A stretch of DNA of 64,000 bases from Runella limosa DSM 17973 (GCF_000482465.1 NZ_KI519420.1:1107810-1171809); one strand, 5' to 3'. Numbered from the stretch's first letter, positions 34,801 through 42,894 are shown. Numbers and translations: made by a program. The notes: generated from the sequence alone by a model not told the origin.

Positions 34801-36601
34801 CAATGCCACTACCAACGTATATCATCCACAAACCGACCAATTGACGAGTCGTTCGTTTGGCAGTAAGACGGAATCATTTACCTATTACGAAGACGGTTCG
34901 CTCAAAACCTTTACTAACGGACGAAACCAAACGTTTACGTTTACCTATGACCCATCAGGAAGGGTTACGGGTGACAGCTACGCTACCTATACCTACAACC
35001 CCGAAGGGACGCTCAACACAGTTACGCATACGCAAGGTGCAAAAACATATACGTTGGATTATGATTATGACGTACTCAGAAGGCTCACCAAAACGACCTG
35101 CGATGGCTTTGCGGTACAATACCGCTACGACAACAACAATAACTTGGACTTATTGACGTATCCAGATGGAAAGACCGTTGCCTACACTTACGATGATAAA
35201 GACCGCATAACCAAAGTAACGGATTGGGCAGGAAAGGTAACCACCTACGTATATGACGATGACGGTAAAGTGTTGAGTTATACACTCCCCAACCGCACCA
35301 AAGCCCTCTATACCTACGATGTCGCAGGCAGACCCACGGGCATACGACACGAAAAAAGTAACGGTAGTGTCATTTGTGCTTACACCTTTACGCTCGACCA
35401 AGGCGGAAACCATACCGAAGAGAACATCATTGAGCCTTACACTACCTTACCTGTGTTGGCCCCAACCACCACCAATTATACTACCAATGCCCGTAATGAA
35501 ACCACTGCCGTAGGCAGCAATGCCTATGTTTTTGATGGCAACGGAGCTACCACTACCCAAGCGGGACAAGCCATTACTTGGGACTCCAAAGACAATCTGT
35601 TGACCCGTAACGGCATCACCTATTTTTATGACGGCAACGAAACCCGCCGTGCTAAAACGGGCAGACGCTACGTGATAAACGAGTTGAGTAACAGTGTATT
35701 GGCCGAAACCGATGAAGCGGGTACTTATTTCTCTTACTACGTGTATGGCCCCACTGGCTTACTTTACCGCCCGTATGTAAGCCCGGGCACTGCCTATTAT
35801 CATTATGATTTTAGGGGCAGTACCATTGCCCTGACCGATGATGGCCAAAATACATTTCGCCAATACCAATACGATGCCTACGGCAAGATACTGCAACAAA
35901 CCTCCGCTGGTTCTGACGATAACCCTTTCAGATACGTAGGGCAATACGGCGTACAATACGAGGCCCCTGACCTCTACTTTATGCGTGCCAGATATTACGA
36001 CCCCACCACAGGTAAATTCCTCTCCGAAGACCCGATTTGGAGTACAAATTTGTTTGCGTATGGAGGGGATAATCCTATAAAATTTATTGATTTTGATGGA
36101 AAAACTCCTGTAGAACCTTTGGTTACAAATCCCGATTATTATAAAGATTTTGCGCAGGAGGTTTTTTTTAATGTAATGGATAGCGAATACGCATATAAAA
36201 CTGTTCATTCTTTTGGAAAAATGAAAACTATTAACAAAAACACAAGAGATGCTTATGGAAATTTAGCACTTGCTTTGCAAATGGCAGATGCAATATCAAT
36301 AGTTTTTGAATATGGAGAAAATATTTACTACGGAAATTATGATGAAGCAAGTAGAAGTATTATTTGTGATGGAGTTGGCAATGTAACCCCTTTTGTCGGG
36401 GGAATAGTGGCTGATGCCTGTATTGATATGTCAAAGAATTTAAATGGGGAACATACAGGAACGAGTTTTGATGAATGGTTAACAAATTTTGGGGATAAAA
36501 TAACGGTTTATACAAGGACTTCAAAAAATGGAGCATTCATAAGAAAAACTCTTAGACAACTTCTTCAAATGCCAGAAGAAATGCTCTGTAAAGAAAGATA
36601 A
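31823..36601 (+). CDS. RHS repeat protein with LamG and S-layer-like N-terminal domains
   Basis: The 1592 residues begin with a signal peptide (1-24). A LamG-type jelly roll spans about 27-232 (GLVAYYPFNGNANDASGNGNHG in parts). SLH-like repeats span about 250-428 (INRGDLAKIAYLGLLG, VSHLYYKYIKKAHELGI). A DUF6531-like region at about 466-545 leads into many YD repeats (about 760-1325). The RHS core runs near 1328-1427 (RGSTIALTDD, YLYF-type ARYYDPTTGKFLSEDP). The final 165 residues are a different, AT-richer tip with no motif I recognise. RHS proteins form shells that carry a variable, often toxic, C-terminal payload. No obvious immunity gene follows. Confidence 0.9.
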   Translation: MKRLYSLLAFFYCTVFVFTNVFAQAPTNGLVAYYPFNGNANDASGNGNHGTVNGTPTYPNRVIGSSIRLDAFGIQIPQIITNSTTSFSISIWVKEEGLTNNDGEGYIFFGDHSNSGWLGILHGDAERTIEKIYFAVNGGANIAITPPANYKNNWVNYQMVYNNGILKAFVNGVIVGQINSAIIQIGHNNSGIGTHWFSNGWDNTTRFIGSVDDIRIYNRVLTDSEVQLIYQSEVQATCPTCLTAQTVANYSTQEHFCAAQGLCTQSIIQKTQTDPKQPINRGDLAKIAYLGLLGKTAITTAVDFPVPFVDLQAAFATDTTYYKYAKVLSYLEYADNRAPFDRNQLNFNPTGAITRALVLKVLLEAWNIDESTATGASPFSDVAVSHLYYKYIKKAHELGIVTGSGGAFSPDDNCKREDAFLMLYRLLSSSGIPKPTLTQVNVGFFIPGQYRPDNMGVGVGTDRGNFNHYTKTSFAIDGVVPLVFAHSYNSYTTELPNQLYPNYLGRGWTHSFNCYITVIGTSPNLKLVVHYPDGKLHFYKTQGGVFVPETIGVFDQVTTSGNPINSVTITTPSKVVYLFEQIAGQTNNAFWLIKSIKDRNNNTLTFTNEIGISGVPRLASVADPSGRTMNFTYLTGQNYNYLSQVTLAGVGAFNGRNIQFTYHTAVLDGDGIRDLATYKEYDLTGALKTTSYSYYTTEGAEHLLKTITLPKGNVIDNTYEKRKLKSSQTLNGATVVQQMSTNWTQTYNSTAATSTGAVTVTAGGTTKTTNYTHNGNGLAQTLKSTGTNPVDLTMTYGVSADPTSVSQITQMAGNVATNVTIAYHPTAPYNVSSVTTVGPNGNITQSYTYNSFNDILNFTNGRGKTTTFGYNATGNLTSITHPLGQPTTMLRNSNGTISKVTTPAGVVTNFTYNTYGNLLTTSTPNGASPAITTSATYDALSRVTSKTDARNQTVTYDYYANDLLKKMNAPLGYFVEYNYDANDNNTTVTNAKNNATTNVYHPQTDQLTSRSFGSKTESFTYYEDGSLKTFTNGRNQTFTFTYDPSGRVTGDSYATYTYNPEGTLNTVTHTQGAKTYTLDYDYDVLRRLTKTTCDGFAVQYRYDNNNNLDLLTYPDGKTVAYTYDDKDRITKVTDWAGKVTTYVYDDDGKVLSYTLPNRTKALYTYDVAGRPTGIRHEKSNGSVICAYTFTLDQGGNHTEENIIEPYTTLPVLAPTTTNYTTNARNETTAVGSNAYVFDGNGATTTQAGQAITWDSKDNLLTRNGITYFYDGNETRRAKTGRRYVINELSNSVLAETDEAGTYFSYYVYGPTGLLYRPYVSPGTAYYHYDFRGSTIALTDDGQNTFRQYQYDAYGKILQQTSAGSDDNPFRYVGQYGVQYEAPDLYFMRARYYDPTTGKFLSEDPIWSTNLFAYGGDNPIKFIDFDGKTPVEPLVTNPDYYKDFAQEVFFNVMDSEYAYKTVHSFGKMKTINKNTRDAYGNLALALQMADAISIVFEYGENIYYGNYDEASRSIICDGVGNVTPFVGGIVADACIDMSKNLNGEHTGTSFDEWLTNFGDKITVYTRTSKNGAFIRKTLRQLLQMPEEMLCKER

Positions 36602-36618
36602 TTACTTTACAGAGCATT
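36580..36618. repeat. Hairpin across the RHS stop codon
   Basis: A 14-bp perfect stem (36580-36593 with 36605-36618) encloses the TAA stop in its 11-base loop. The left arm reads AATGCTCTGTAAAG and encodes the last codons of the RHS tip. No T-run follows on the plus strand, so it is not a standard terminator. Confidence 0.7.
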
Positions 36619-36682
36619 GAAAAAATACGAGGTAAAGAAGTTAAATAATTGATAATCCATCACTCAAAAACGACATTCAAAA

Positions 36683-37369
36683 ATGAAAAAATATATCATT
36701 CTCATTGTACTGAGTTTGGTCTGTTGGGTAGGTATCCACGCCCAAACACCCAAAAAAGTCACCTACACCTACGATGCCCTCAATCGGCTCACGGAGGTAA
36801 CGTATCCTAATGGAGAAAAAATCACGTATAATTATGATGTGTTGGGTAACAGAACAAGTGTAGTACAAACGGGCTGTACAGCTACTCCCACGGCGGTTAT
36901 TTCGGGCGGGGGTACTATCAACATCGGAGAAACAGCCGATTTGATAATCACTTTTACGGGGATAGCACCTTACAATTTTACGCTCTCAAGCGGGTCTTCA
37001 GGTACCGCTTTTGGTTCTCCGTACACATTACGCACTGGTCCTACGGTCACAACCACTTATACCCTCGCGTCCGTCAGTAATCAATGCGGTACTGGCACAG
37101 TCAGCGGCAGCGCGGTGGTAACGGTCAATGGTTCGAGTCCTTGTCCGCCAACTATCACGCACAGTGGCAATATAGCAAGCGGTACATACTCGGCTTCGGG
37201 TACTATCGTGAGCACAGCCAATGTCCCCAATAACACCAAGTATTATGCGGGGCAATCTGTCACCCTTTCACAGGGGTTTTCGGCAGGGCCTGGCGAGAAT
37301 TTTGAAATTAAGATTCAGGGGTGTAATACTACGCCTACCGCACAAACACCTCGCCCGCGTATTGATTAA
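36683..37369 (+). CDS. Small secreted RHS-derived protein with 3-coathanger stack domain
   Basis: The 228 residues have a signal peptide (about 1-20), followed by a single pair of YD repeats (VTYTYDALNRLTEVTYPNG, ITYNYDVLGNRTSVV). An Ig-like segment comes next (ISGGGTINIGETADLIITFTG, PTVTTTYTLASVSNQCG). The C-terminal part (ASGTIVSTANVPNNTKYYAGQ in parts, VTLSQGFSAGPGENFEIKI) is the 3-coathanger stack domain of Bacteroidota secreted proteins. It sits 81 bp after the large RHS gene. It may be a remnant or a displaced cassette of an RHS locus, or a partner protein. It has no immunity-protein character. Confidence 0.82.
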   Translation: MKKYIILIVLSLVCWVGIHAQTPKKVTYTYDALNRLTEVTYPNGEKITYNYDVLGNRTSVVQTGCTATPTAVISGGGTINIGETADLIITFTGIAPYNFTLSSGSSGTAFGSPYTLRTGPTVTTTYTLASVSNQCGTGTVSGSAVVTVNGSSPCPPTITHSGNIASGTYSASGTIVSTANVPNNTKYYAGQSVTLSQGFSAGPGENFEIKIQGCNTTPTAQTPRPRID

Positions 37370-37391
37370 AAGTACCTTCTTGAAATCACAA

Positions 37392-37420
37392 AACAGCCCA
37401 GCCGCGTTGGCTGGGCTGTT
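37392..37420. terminator. Bidirectional intrinsic terminator
   Basis: A 12-bp perfect stem (AACAGCCCAGCC, 37392-37403, with 37409-37420) and a 5-base loop lie between two convergent genes. A T-rich stretch follows on both strands. It probably ends both the small RHS gene and the Rpn gene. Confidence 0.85.
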
Positions 37421-37426
37421 TCTATT

Positions 37427-38305
37427 TCATAGGTTATTGACAACATCTGTTGAAAGTTCCGTCATTTCTGAGATGGTTTCGGGGTCAAAGCCTTTGGCTT
37501 TCATTTTTTTTGCCATTTCAATACGGGCTTGTTGCTCGCCTTCTGCTTTGCCTTCTATTCTACCTTCTGCTTTACCTTCAATACGCGCGGTAGAGATAAT
37601 TCCCCGTTCTGAAAGGAGCATTTTTTCGTGTTTTTCGTAGGCTTGCTGCTCTTGTTCAGATAGTTCGTCAAATTGAAGTTGTGCTTTTACTTCGGCCAAT
37701 CCTTGTGCCTTGAACTCCTCTTTTACCTCATTATTTTTGAAGTAATAAATCCATTCATCGAGGCTATCTCGTGCTATATCGTCGAAATTGTTGATTTTAA
37801 TGACATAATATTCAGGATAAACTTCATACACGGCGTCTTTCTGAAATAGTTCTTTTTGTTTGACTGAAAGTCCTAAAATATCGTTTTGATGAATGCCCCT
37901 AAACTCTGTTTTGCCATGATAGACATAATCGGTACCATGCCCTAAATCGAAGTAAATTAAGTTGATAGAGAATATTTTTTTGATGTCTTGGTAGGGTTTT
38001 CCTTTTTGGAGGGTCTCGGTTAAGTGTTTGGAAGTAGCAAAAAGCATACGCTGAAAGTAGTCGAACTCTTTGCTGTATTGGAGTTCGATGATGAGCCGTT
38101 CTTTTTGCTCATTTTCAACCAACATATCCACCCGATTGATTTTTTGTTCGTCATCCTCCGCGTTGGATTCACTTTCCAACAAATTGATAATGAGGATGTC
38201 ACGTTTTAGTAAAACGCTCAAAAAACCTTCAAGAATAGCAAAGTTGGCTTTCTGTCTAAGAAGCCGTTTTAAAGCCCAATCAAAACTGACAAGTGTGCGG
38301 TTCAT
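37427..38305 (-). CDS. Rpn family recombination-promoting nuclease / PD-(D/E)XK transposase-like protein
   Basis: The 292 residues match the Rpn/PDDEXK_2 family, which in E. coli (RpnA) promotes RecA-independent horizontal recombination and cleaves DNA. Visible features: FDWALKRLLRQKANFAILEGFLS at the N-terminus (in parts), the catalytic region RVDMLVENEQKERLIIELQYSKEFDYFQRMLFATS (Asp near 59, Glu-x-Gln near 74) and FSINLIYFDLG. The C-terminal part contains a short duplication (RIEGKAEG twice near 240). Copies are frequent in this phylum. A TATTTTTG minus-7 box lies 18 bp upstream. Function in the cell is not proven. Confidence 0.9.
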   Translation of the reverse strand: MNRTLVSFDWALKRLLRQKANFAILEGFLSVLLKRDILIINLLESESNAEDDEQKINRVDMLVENEQKERLIIELQYSKEFDYFQRMLFATSKHLTETLQKGKPYQDIKKIFSINLIYFDLGHGTDYVYHGKTEFRGIHQNDILGLSVKQKELFQKDAVYEVYPEYYVIKINNFDDIARDSLDEWIYYFKNNEVKEEFKAQGLAEVKAQLQFDELSEQEQQAYEKHEKMLLSERGIISTARIEGKAEGRIEGKAEGEQQARIEMAKKMKAKGFDPETISEMTELSTDVVNNL

Positions 38306-38322
38306 TTAGATGAAGTTTGCTG

Positions 38323-38330
38323 CAAAAATA
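38323..38330 (-). promoter_or_regulatory. Minus-7 box for the Rpn gene
   Basis: CAAAAATA reads TATTTTTG on the minus strand, matching TAnnTTTG, 18 bp before the start codon. No TTTG is present at the right distance, so only half of the promoter is supported. Confidence 0.4.
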
Positions 38331-38478
38331 ACGAAAAATAAGAAGCAACCCTCAGCAATGTTTAACTGCACCGCAGGAGTTGCGTTTTTGAACAATCTCA
38401 ATCTTTAGGGAGGTGAGAGAGGAAACTATTACGGTAGATGCTTGCTGCCAACAGGATTTTCTGCCAATTTATTTTCTA

Positions 38479-39300
38479 CTACTCCACCCACCCTTCGGGA
38501 AAATGTCCATATACGGTTTGATAAGCCCTAATGATAAGGGGTGGGAGTTGGTATAGCGCTTCTTCTCGTTCTTTTTCGTAGGCATCGTCTAGCTGGGCTT
38601 GAAGTTTGGCTACGTCTTCGAGACGTTGTTGGCGAGTAAGTTCTTCTTCGAGGGCTAGCTGCGGGTCATAGTCTTCGGGTTGGGTAACTTGCTCAGGTTT
38701 CTCAAATGACACAATGCCAATCCTTGGGAAACTGTACCGCCAGTTGAATCGACCCTTTTTGAGCCTTTCAAACAGTAAAACCAAGAGCGAAAAAACGGTA
38801 TCGTCGTCGAGTAGTAAGACATCAGCACAGTAAAAATCTATGTAATCGAAGATTACTTGGGAGGGGAAATACTCATTGAGAAAATCGGCAATAAAACGTC
38901 CTGACCCTCTGAAAGACCCTAAATGGTAAACAGTCCCGTTTTCGTCAATCACATCGTGGTTATTAGAGAAAATGCACCACAAACAGGATCCTAACACATC
39001 TAAAAACTCCTCGTAGGGTTTGATGGGTTTGGGATTTTCAGCCAATTCGTTTTCAATATCCGTAAGTACAGGTGCGTCTAATGCTTTGCCTGCTTGAGTC
39101 ATCCAAGCTTTGAGGTTCTCATGGATGTGCAAGCTTTTCTCATAAACTTGTTGGGCGGTTGGATGAAAAATGAATTTGTAAGGAGAGTTTTCCCAGCCAT
39201 CGGGGGCAATAGCAGTCATCAATTGCTCAGATGAATCTGTTAAATACTTCAACAGTTCTTGACACGCTTGTTCAGTGGCTTGGGTTGAAGTGTCCATCAT
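38479..39300 (-). CDS. Hypothetical cytosolic protein
   Basis: I do not recognise this 273-residue protein. There is no signal peptide. Its middle contains an acidic region with a Cys-Leu-Trp-Cys (DVLGSCLWCIFSNNHDVID) near residue 108, then GSFRGSGRFIADFLNEYF and FYCADVLLLDDDTVFSLLVLLFERL. The last third is a charged helical segment (EEELTRQQRLEDVAKLQAQLDD in parts) that predicts a coiled coil. It lies between the Rpn gene and a palindromic intergenic element, all on the minus strand, with 173 bp on one side and 356 bp on the other. It could be lineage-specific accessory DNA. Confidence 0.7.
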   Translation of the reverse strand: MMDTSTQATEQACQELLKYLTDSSEQLMTAIAPDGWENSPYKFIFHPTAQQVYEKSLHIHENLKAWMTQAGKALDAPVLTDIENELAENPKPIKPYEEFLDVLGSCLWCIFSNNHDVIDENGTVYHLGSFRGSGRFIADFLNEYFPSQVIFDYIDFYCADVLLLDDDTVFSLLVLLFERLKKGRFNWRYSFPRIGIVSFEKPEQVTQPEDYDPQLALEEELTRQQRLEDVAKLQAQLDDAYEKEREEALYQLPPLIIRAYQTVYGHFPEGWVE

Positions 39301-39656
39301 TTTGTGAGATTTTTTCCATGCTGGTCAGGATCTGCAAACTCGACTCAACGGCATTAAACAATCAAATAATATTCCTCTTTAGCAAATATAACCACAATGA
39401 AACGATAATCCTTTTTACTCCTCCAGGTTAAACGCATTAAAAAAAGTAGCCTCAGCGAGGCTAAATCTTAGTAGAAAAAAGGGGGTAAAGGCCATCCAAA
39501 AGCCCCATCGGGGCGGCCGACGTTCGGTGAAAGATGTCACCGAACGTCGGCCGCCCCGATGGGACTTTGTGTGGATTTGATACATTTTTCTACGAAGATT
39601 TAGCTCCTCTGGAGCAATGAATAGCCGCTCTATATTTTAACGCGTCCAACCTGTCT
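39301..39656. other. 356-bp intergenic region holding a composite palindromic element
   Basis: Between the hypothetical gene and mutS there is no coding frame I can support. Most of it is the 39447-39617 element described separately. The first 146 bp are AT-rich with no clear promoter box, and the last 39 bp precede the mutS stop. Confidence 0.7.
39447..39617. repeat. Composite palindromic, MITE-like element
   Basis: The outer ends are mini-hairpins (TAGCCTC/GAGGCTA at 39447-39463 and GCTCC/GGAGC at 39603-39615). Inside them is an imperfect terminal inverted repeat, TAAATCTTAGTAGAAAAA at 39462-39479 against 39585-39602, with one mismatch. At the centre are two perfect 27-bp arms (39504-39530 and 39537-39563) around a 6-base loop; these are GC-rich (CCCATCGGGGCGGCCGACG...). 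Three nested inverted repeats sharing one centre indicate a small non-autonomous mobile element or a structured RNA. No target duplication was identified by eye. Confidence 0.85.
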
Positions 39657-42311
39657 TTACTCCACTAGCCGCCGCAACTCATTGAGTTTGAGCAATGCTT
39701 CGATGGGCGAGAGGGTGTTGATGTCGAGGATTTTTAGCTTTGATTTTAGCTCTTCTATTTTGGGGTCTTGCGGTTCAAAGAGCGTCATTTGGTAATTCAC
39801 TTTTGGCATTTCTTTCACCGCTTTGGTGGTTTCTTGCTTGCGATGACTCTTTTCGAGGCTGTGCAAAATATCGTTGGCTCGCAGCACCACTTCTTGCGGC
39901 ATCCCTGCCATTTGAGCTACGTGAATCCCAAAACTGTGCTCGCTTCCGCCTTCTTTGAGCTTGCGTAAGAAAATGACTTTATTGCCCATTTCCTTGACGG
40001 CTACGTTGAAGTTTTTGACCCGAGGAAAATCTTCCGCCAATTGGTTGAGTTCGTGGTAGTGCGTCGCAAAAAGCGTTTTGGCGCGGTGGCGCGGGTGATT
40101 GTGCAAAAACTCGGCGATACTCCAAGCGATACTCACCCCGTCGTAGGTGCTGGTGCCGCGCCCGATTTCATCCATAAGTACTAAACTGCGCTCGCTCAGG
40201 TTGTTGAGGATACTGGCAGTCTCGGTCATCTCGACCATAAAGGTACTTTCGCCGCGACTGAGGTTGTCGGAGGCGCCCACGCGCGTAAAAATCTTATCTA
40301 CCAACCCAATTTCGGCTTCCAATGCGGGGACAAAACTGCCCATTTGCGCCATCAACACAATCAAGGCCGTTTGACGCAGCAAAGCGGATTTACCCGCCAT
40401 GTTAGGCCCCGTGATGATGATAATTTGCTGTGTAGCGTCGTCCAAATATAAATCGTTGGGTACGTAGCTTTCGCCCAATGGCAACTGCTGCTCAATGACG
40501 GGGTGACGTCCTTCCTTGATTTTGAGCGCTTTGTCGTCGGTGATGACGGGTTTGTAATAGTTGTTTTTCTTGGCAATTACTGCAAACGACGACAGCGCAT
40601 CCAACACCGAAATAATTCGAGCGTTTTGCTGAACGGCCGTTACGTAATCGTTGGCCGTCATGACCAAATCGTTGAAGATGCGCTGCTCTATGACAAACAG
40701 TTTTTCTTCGGCACTCAAAATTTTATCCTCGTATTCTTTCAACTCGGGCGTGATGTAGCGCTCGGCGTTGACGAGGGTTTGTTTGCGAATCCAGTCGGAC
40801 GGTACGCGGTTTTTATGGGAGTTGGTCACTTCCAAATAATACCCAAAGACCTTGTTGTACGCAATTTTTAGCGACGTAATTCCCGTACGTTCAATCTCAC
40901 GGTTTTGGACTTGAATCAAGTAATCTTTACCAGAAAAGGCCAGTTCTTGCAAACGGTCTAACTCGGCATCAATACCCGCTTTAATCATGCCCCCTTGGTT
41001 GGTTACGGTTGGAGGGGCGTCGCGGAGTTCGGTTTCAATTTTTTCAAGCAAAAACTCGCAAGCGTTTAATTGGTCGGCGTATTTGCGAAGAGGGCCTAAT
41101 GCGGAAGGGGCGTTTTCGGTTTCATTCCAGGCCGCTTGCAACAACTCTTTGACGGGCGCAATGTGACTCAGCGATTTTTTGAGTTGCACCATCTCTCTTG
41201 GATTGATGCGCCGAACGGCTACCTTAGAAATAAGTCGCTCTAAATCACCAATTTGTTTGAGGTGTTGGGTGAGCGTTTCCAGCATTTCTTCATGCTTGAG
41301 AAAATGCTCCACCGTTTGGAGACGTTCTTCGATGGGCGCTTTGTCTTTGAGAGGCAACACCAGCCATTTGCGAAGCAAACGCGCACCCATGGGGGTCACG
41401 GTTTGGTCTAGAATTTGAATGAGTGGAACGCCCCCTTCTTGTTGGGGATACACCAACTCAAGGTTGCGAATGGTGAAGCGGTCGAGCCACACGTATTTTT
41501 CTTCGTCGAGGCGGGTAAGACGCGTAATGTGCTGGATTTCGCGGTGCTCAGTATCGGCTAAGTACCTCAAAATCACGCCTGCGGCCACAATACCTTCGGT
41601 CAGTGCTTCTACCCCAAAGCCCTTCAACGAGGCGGTGTTGAAGTGCTTGGTGAGTAAGTCGTAGGCAAAATCATGGGTGTAGGCCCAGTCTTCAAACGAA
41701 AAGGTATGAAACTTATCACCAAAAAATTCGGTAAACTCTTGGCGGTGTTTTTTGCAGTACAATACTTCCGAAGGGGCGAAGCTCTGGAGGAGTTTTTCGA
41801 TGTAGTCTTTGGTGCCTTGGGTAGTCAAAAATTCACCCGTAGAGACATCCAAAAAGGCAATGCCGAAGACGTTATTTTTGCCAAAATGAACCGAAGCAAG
41901 GTAATTGTTGCGCCGAACGTCCAACACGTTGTCGTTGAACGAAACTCCTGGCGTCACCAATTCTGTTACACCTCTGCGCACAATCCCTTTGGCCACGGCG
42001 GGGTCTTCAAGTTGGTCGCAAATGGCTACCCGTTCCCCCGCGCGGACGAGTTTGGGGAGGTAGTTGTCTAACGAATGGTGAGGGAAACCCGCAAGTTCTT
42101 CTTGCGAACCGCCGTTGTTGCGGCGCGTCAAGACAATCCCCAAAATGCGACTAGCGCGCACGGCATCTTCCCCAAACGTCTCATAAAAGTCGCCTACTCG
42201 AAAGAGGAGCATGGCACCTGGGTATTTCGACTTTATTTGGTTGTACTGACGGTTGAGAGGTGTTTCTTTGACTTTAACGGGTTCGGTTGCGTTTTTTGCA
42301 GTGCGGGCCAT
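39657..42311 (-). CDS. mutS: DNA mismatch repair protein MutS
   Basis: MutS recognises mispaired or looped bases and starts mismatch repair with MutL. From ATG 42311 (MARTAKNATE) it has 884 residues; an upstream in-frame start would add 11 residues without homology. The mismatch-reading Phe-x-Glu is visible as F42 and E44 in VGDFYETFGED. The ATPase core has GPNMAGKSALLRQ (Walker A), STFMVEMTETASIL, LVLMDEIGRGTSTYDG (Walker B and signature) and TLFATHYHEL. The end FEPQDPKIEELKSKL is the dimer and clamp tail of MutS1. The gene is preceded by a TATTTTTG box. Confidence 0.97.
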   Translation of the reverse strand: MARTAKNATEPVKVKETPLNRQYNQIKSKYPGAMLLFRVGDFYETFGEDAVRASRILGIVLTRRNNGGSQEELAGFPHHSLDNYLPKLVRAGERVAICDQLEDPAVAKGIVRRGVTELVTPGVSFNDNVLDVRRNNYLASVHFGKNNVFGIAFLDVSTGEFLTTQGTKDYIEKLLQSFAPSEVLYCKKHRQEFTEFFGDKFHTFSFEDWAYTHDFAYDLLTKHFNTASLKGFGVEALTEGIVAAGVILRYLADTEHREIQHITRLTRLDEEKYVWLDRFTIRNLELVYPQQEGGVPLIQILDQTVTPMGARLLRKWLVLPLKDKAPIEERLQTVEHFLKHEEMLETLTQHLKQIGDLERLISKVAVRRINPREMVQLKKSLSHIAPVKELLQAAWNETENAPSALGPLRKYADQLNACEFLLEKIETELRDAPPTVTNQGGMIKAGIDAELDRLQELAFSGKDYLIQVQNREIERTGITSLKIAYNKVFGYYLEVTNSHKNRVPSDWIRKQTLVNAERYITPELKEYEDKILSAEEKLFVIEQRIFNDLVMTANDYVTAVQQNARIISVLDALSSFAVIAKKNNYYKPVITDDKALKIKEGRHPVIEQQLPLGESYVPNDLYLDDATQQIIIITGPNMAGKSALLRQTALIVLMAQMGSFVPALEAEIGLVDKIFTRVGASDNLSRGESTFMVEMTETASILNNLSERSLVLMDEIGRGTSTYDGVSIAWSIAEFLHNHPRHRAKTLFATHYHELNQLAEDFPRVKNFNVAVKEMGNKVIFLRKLKEGGSEHSFGIHVAQMAGMPQEVVLRANDILHSLEKSHRKQETTKAVKEMPKVNYQMTLFEPQDPKIEELKSKLKILDINTLSPIEALLKLNELRRLVE

Positions 42312-42341
42312 GCCTAGTTCGTAATTTGTAAGGATTGGCCG

Positions 42342-42349
42342 CAAAAATA
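42342..42349 (-). promoter_or_regulatory. Minus-7 box for mutS
   Basis: CAAAAATA reads TATTTTTG on the minus strand, a match to TAnnTTTG, 31 bp before the chosen mutS ATG. The position supports that start. A matching TTTG about 19 bases upstream is not present. Confidence 0.45.
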
Positions 42350-42381
42350 GTCAAAATATCAAGAGGAAAGACGCTTCCTTT

Positions 42382-42882
42382 TTATTGTTTGACAACCGCA
42401 GGTTCCACGCTTACGCCCATGCTCATAATACCAGGCAGGGGGTCTTGGCGCATGTATTGACGCACTTTAAAGGTATATTTTCCTGCTTTTGGGAAACGGT
42501 AGTTTTTGAGTGCCACGATTTTATGGTCAAACAAGTCGCCGAGCCCGTCACCCATGGGTTTGCCCGTACGTTCGTCCATCAAAATCAATTCGTTGAGGGC
42601 TTCGTTGACAACTTTATTTTTGTCATTTACCAAAAAACGTTTTACGAATAAGTTGTAATACGGGTAAGAAATACTGTTGCGTACCAAATAATACACGTTG
42701 TAAGGCTGCGAAATGTCGGTGATTTCGAAGGTAAACGAAGGCTCGTTTTTGACGAACCACATGCCATCATCGATGTCTTCGTGGTCTTTGAAAACAGCGT
42801 TTGAGTCGCAAGAAAGTAAGCTAGTAATGGCTAAAAGAAGAACAAATTGAGTGATTTTTCTTGCGTAAGCGGTAAAAAACAT
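42382..42882 (-). CDS. gldH: Gliding motility lipoprotein GldH
   Basis: GldH is a lipoprotein needed for gliding in flavobacteria and is tied to the T9SS-dependent machinery, though it is not a core secretion subunit. This 166-residue protein has a lipobox SLLSC near residue 25, and the family's beta-rich body: FEITDISQPYNVYYLVRNSISYPYYNLFV (in parts), DLFDHKIVALKNYRFPKAGKYTFKVRQYMR (in parts) and the close PLPGIMSMGVSVE. It lies between the flippase gene and mutS, with gaps of 12 bp and 70 bp. The T9SS tail on the protease at 20339 is consistent with a functional system in this organism. Confidence 0.92.
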   Translation of the reverse strand: MFFTAYARKITQFVLLLAITSLLSCDSNAVFKDHEDIDDGMWFVKNEPSFTFEITDISQPYNVYYLVRNSISYPYYNLFVKRFLVNDKNKVVNEALNELILMDERTGKPMGDGLGDLFDHKIVALKNYRFPKAGKYTFKVRQYMRQDPLPGIMSMGVSVEPAVVKQ

Positions 42883-42894
42883 GGCAAAATTGGT

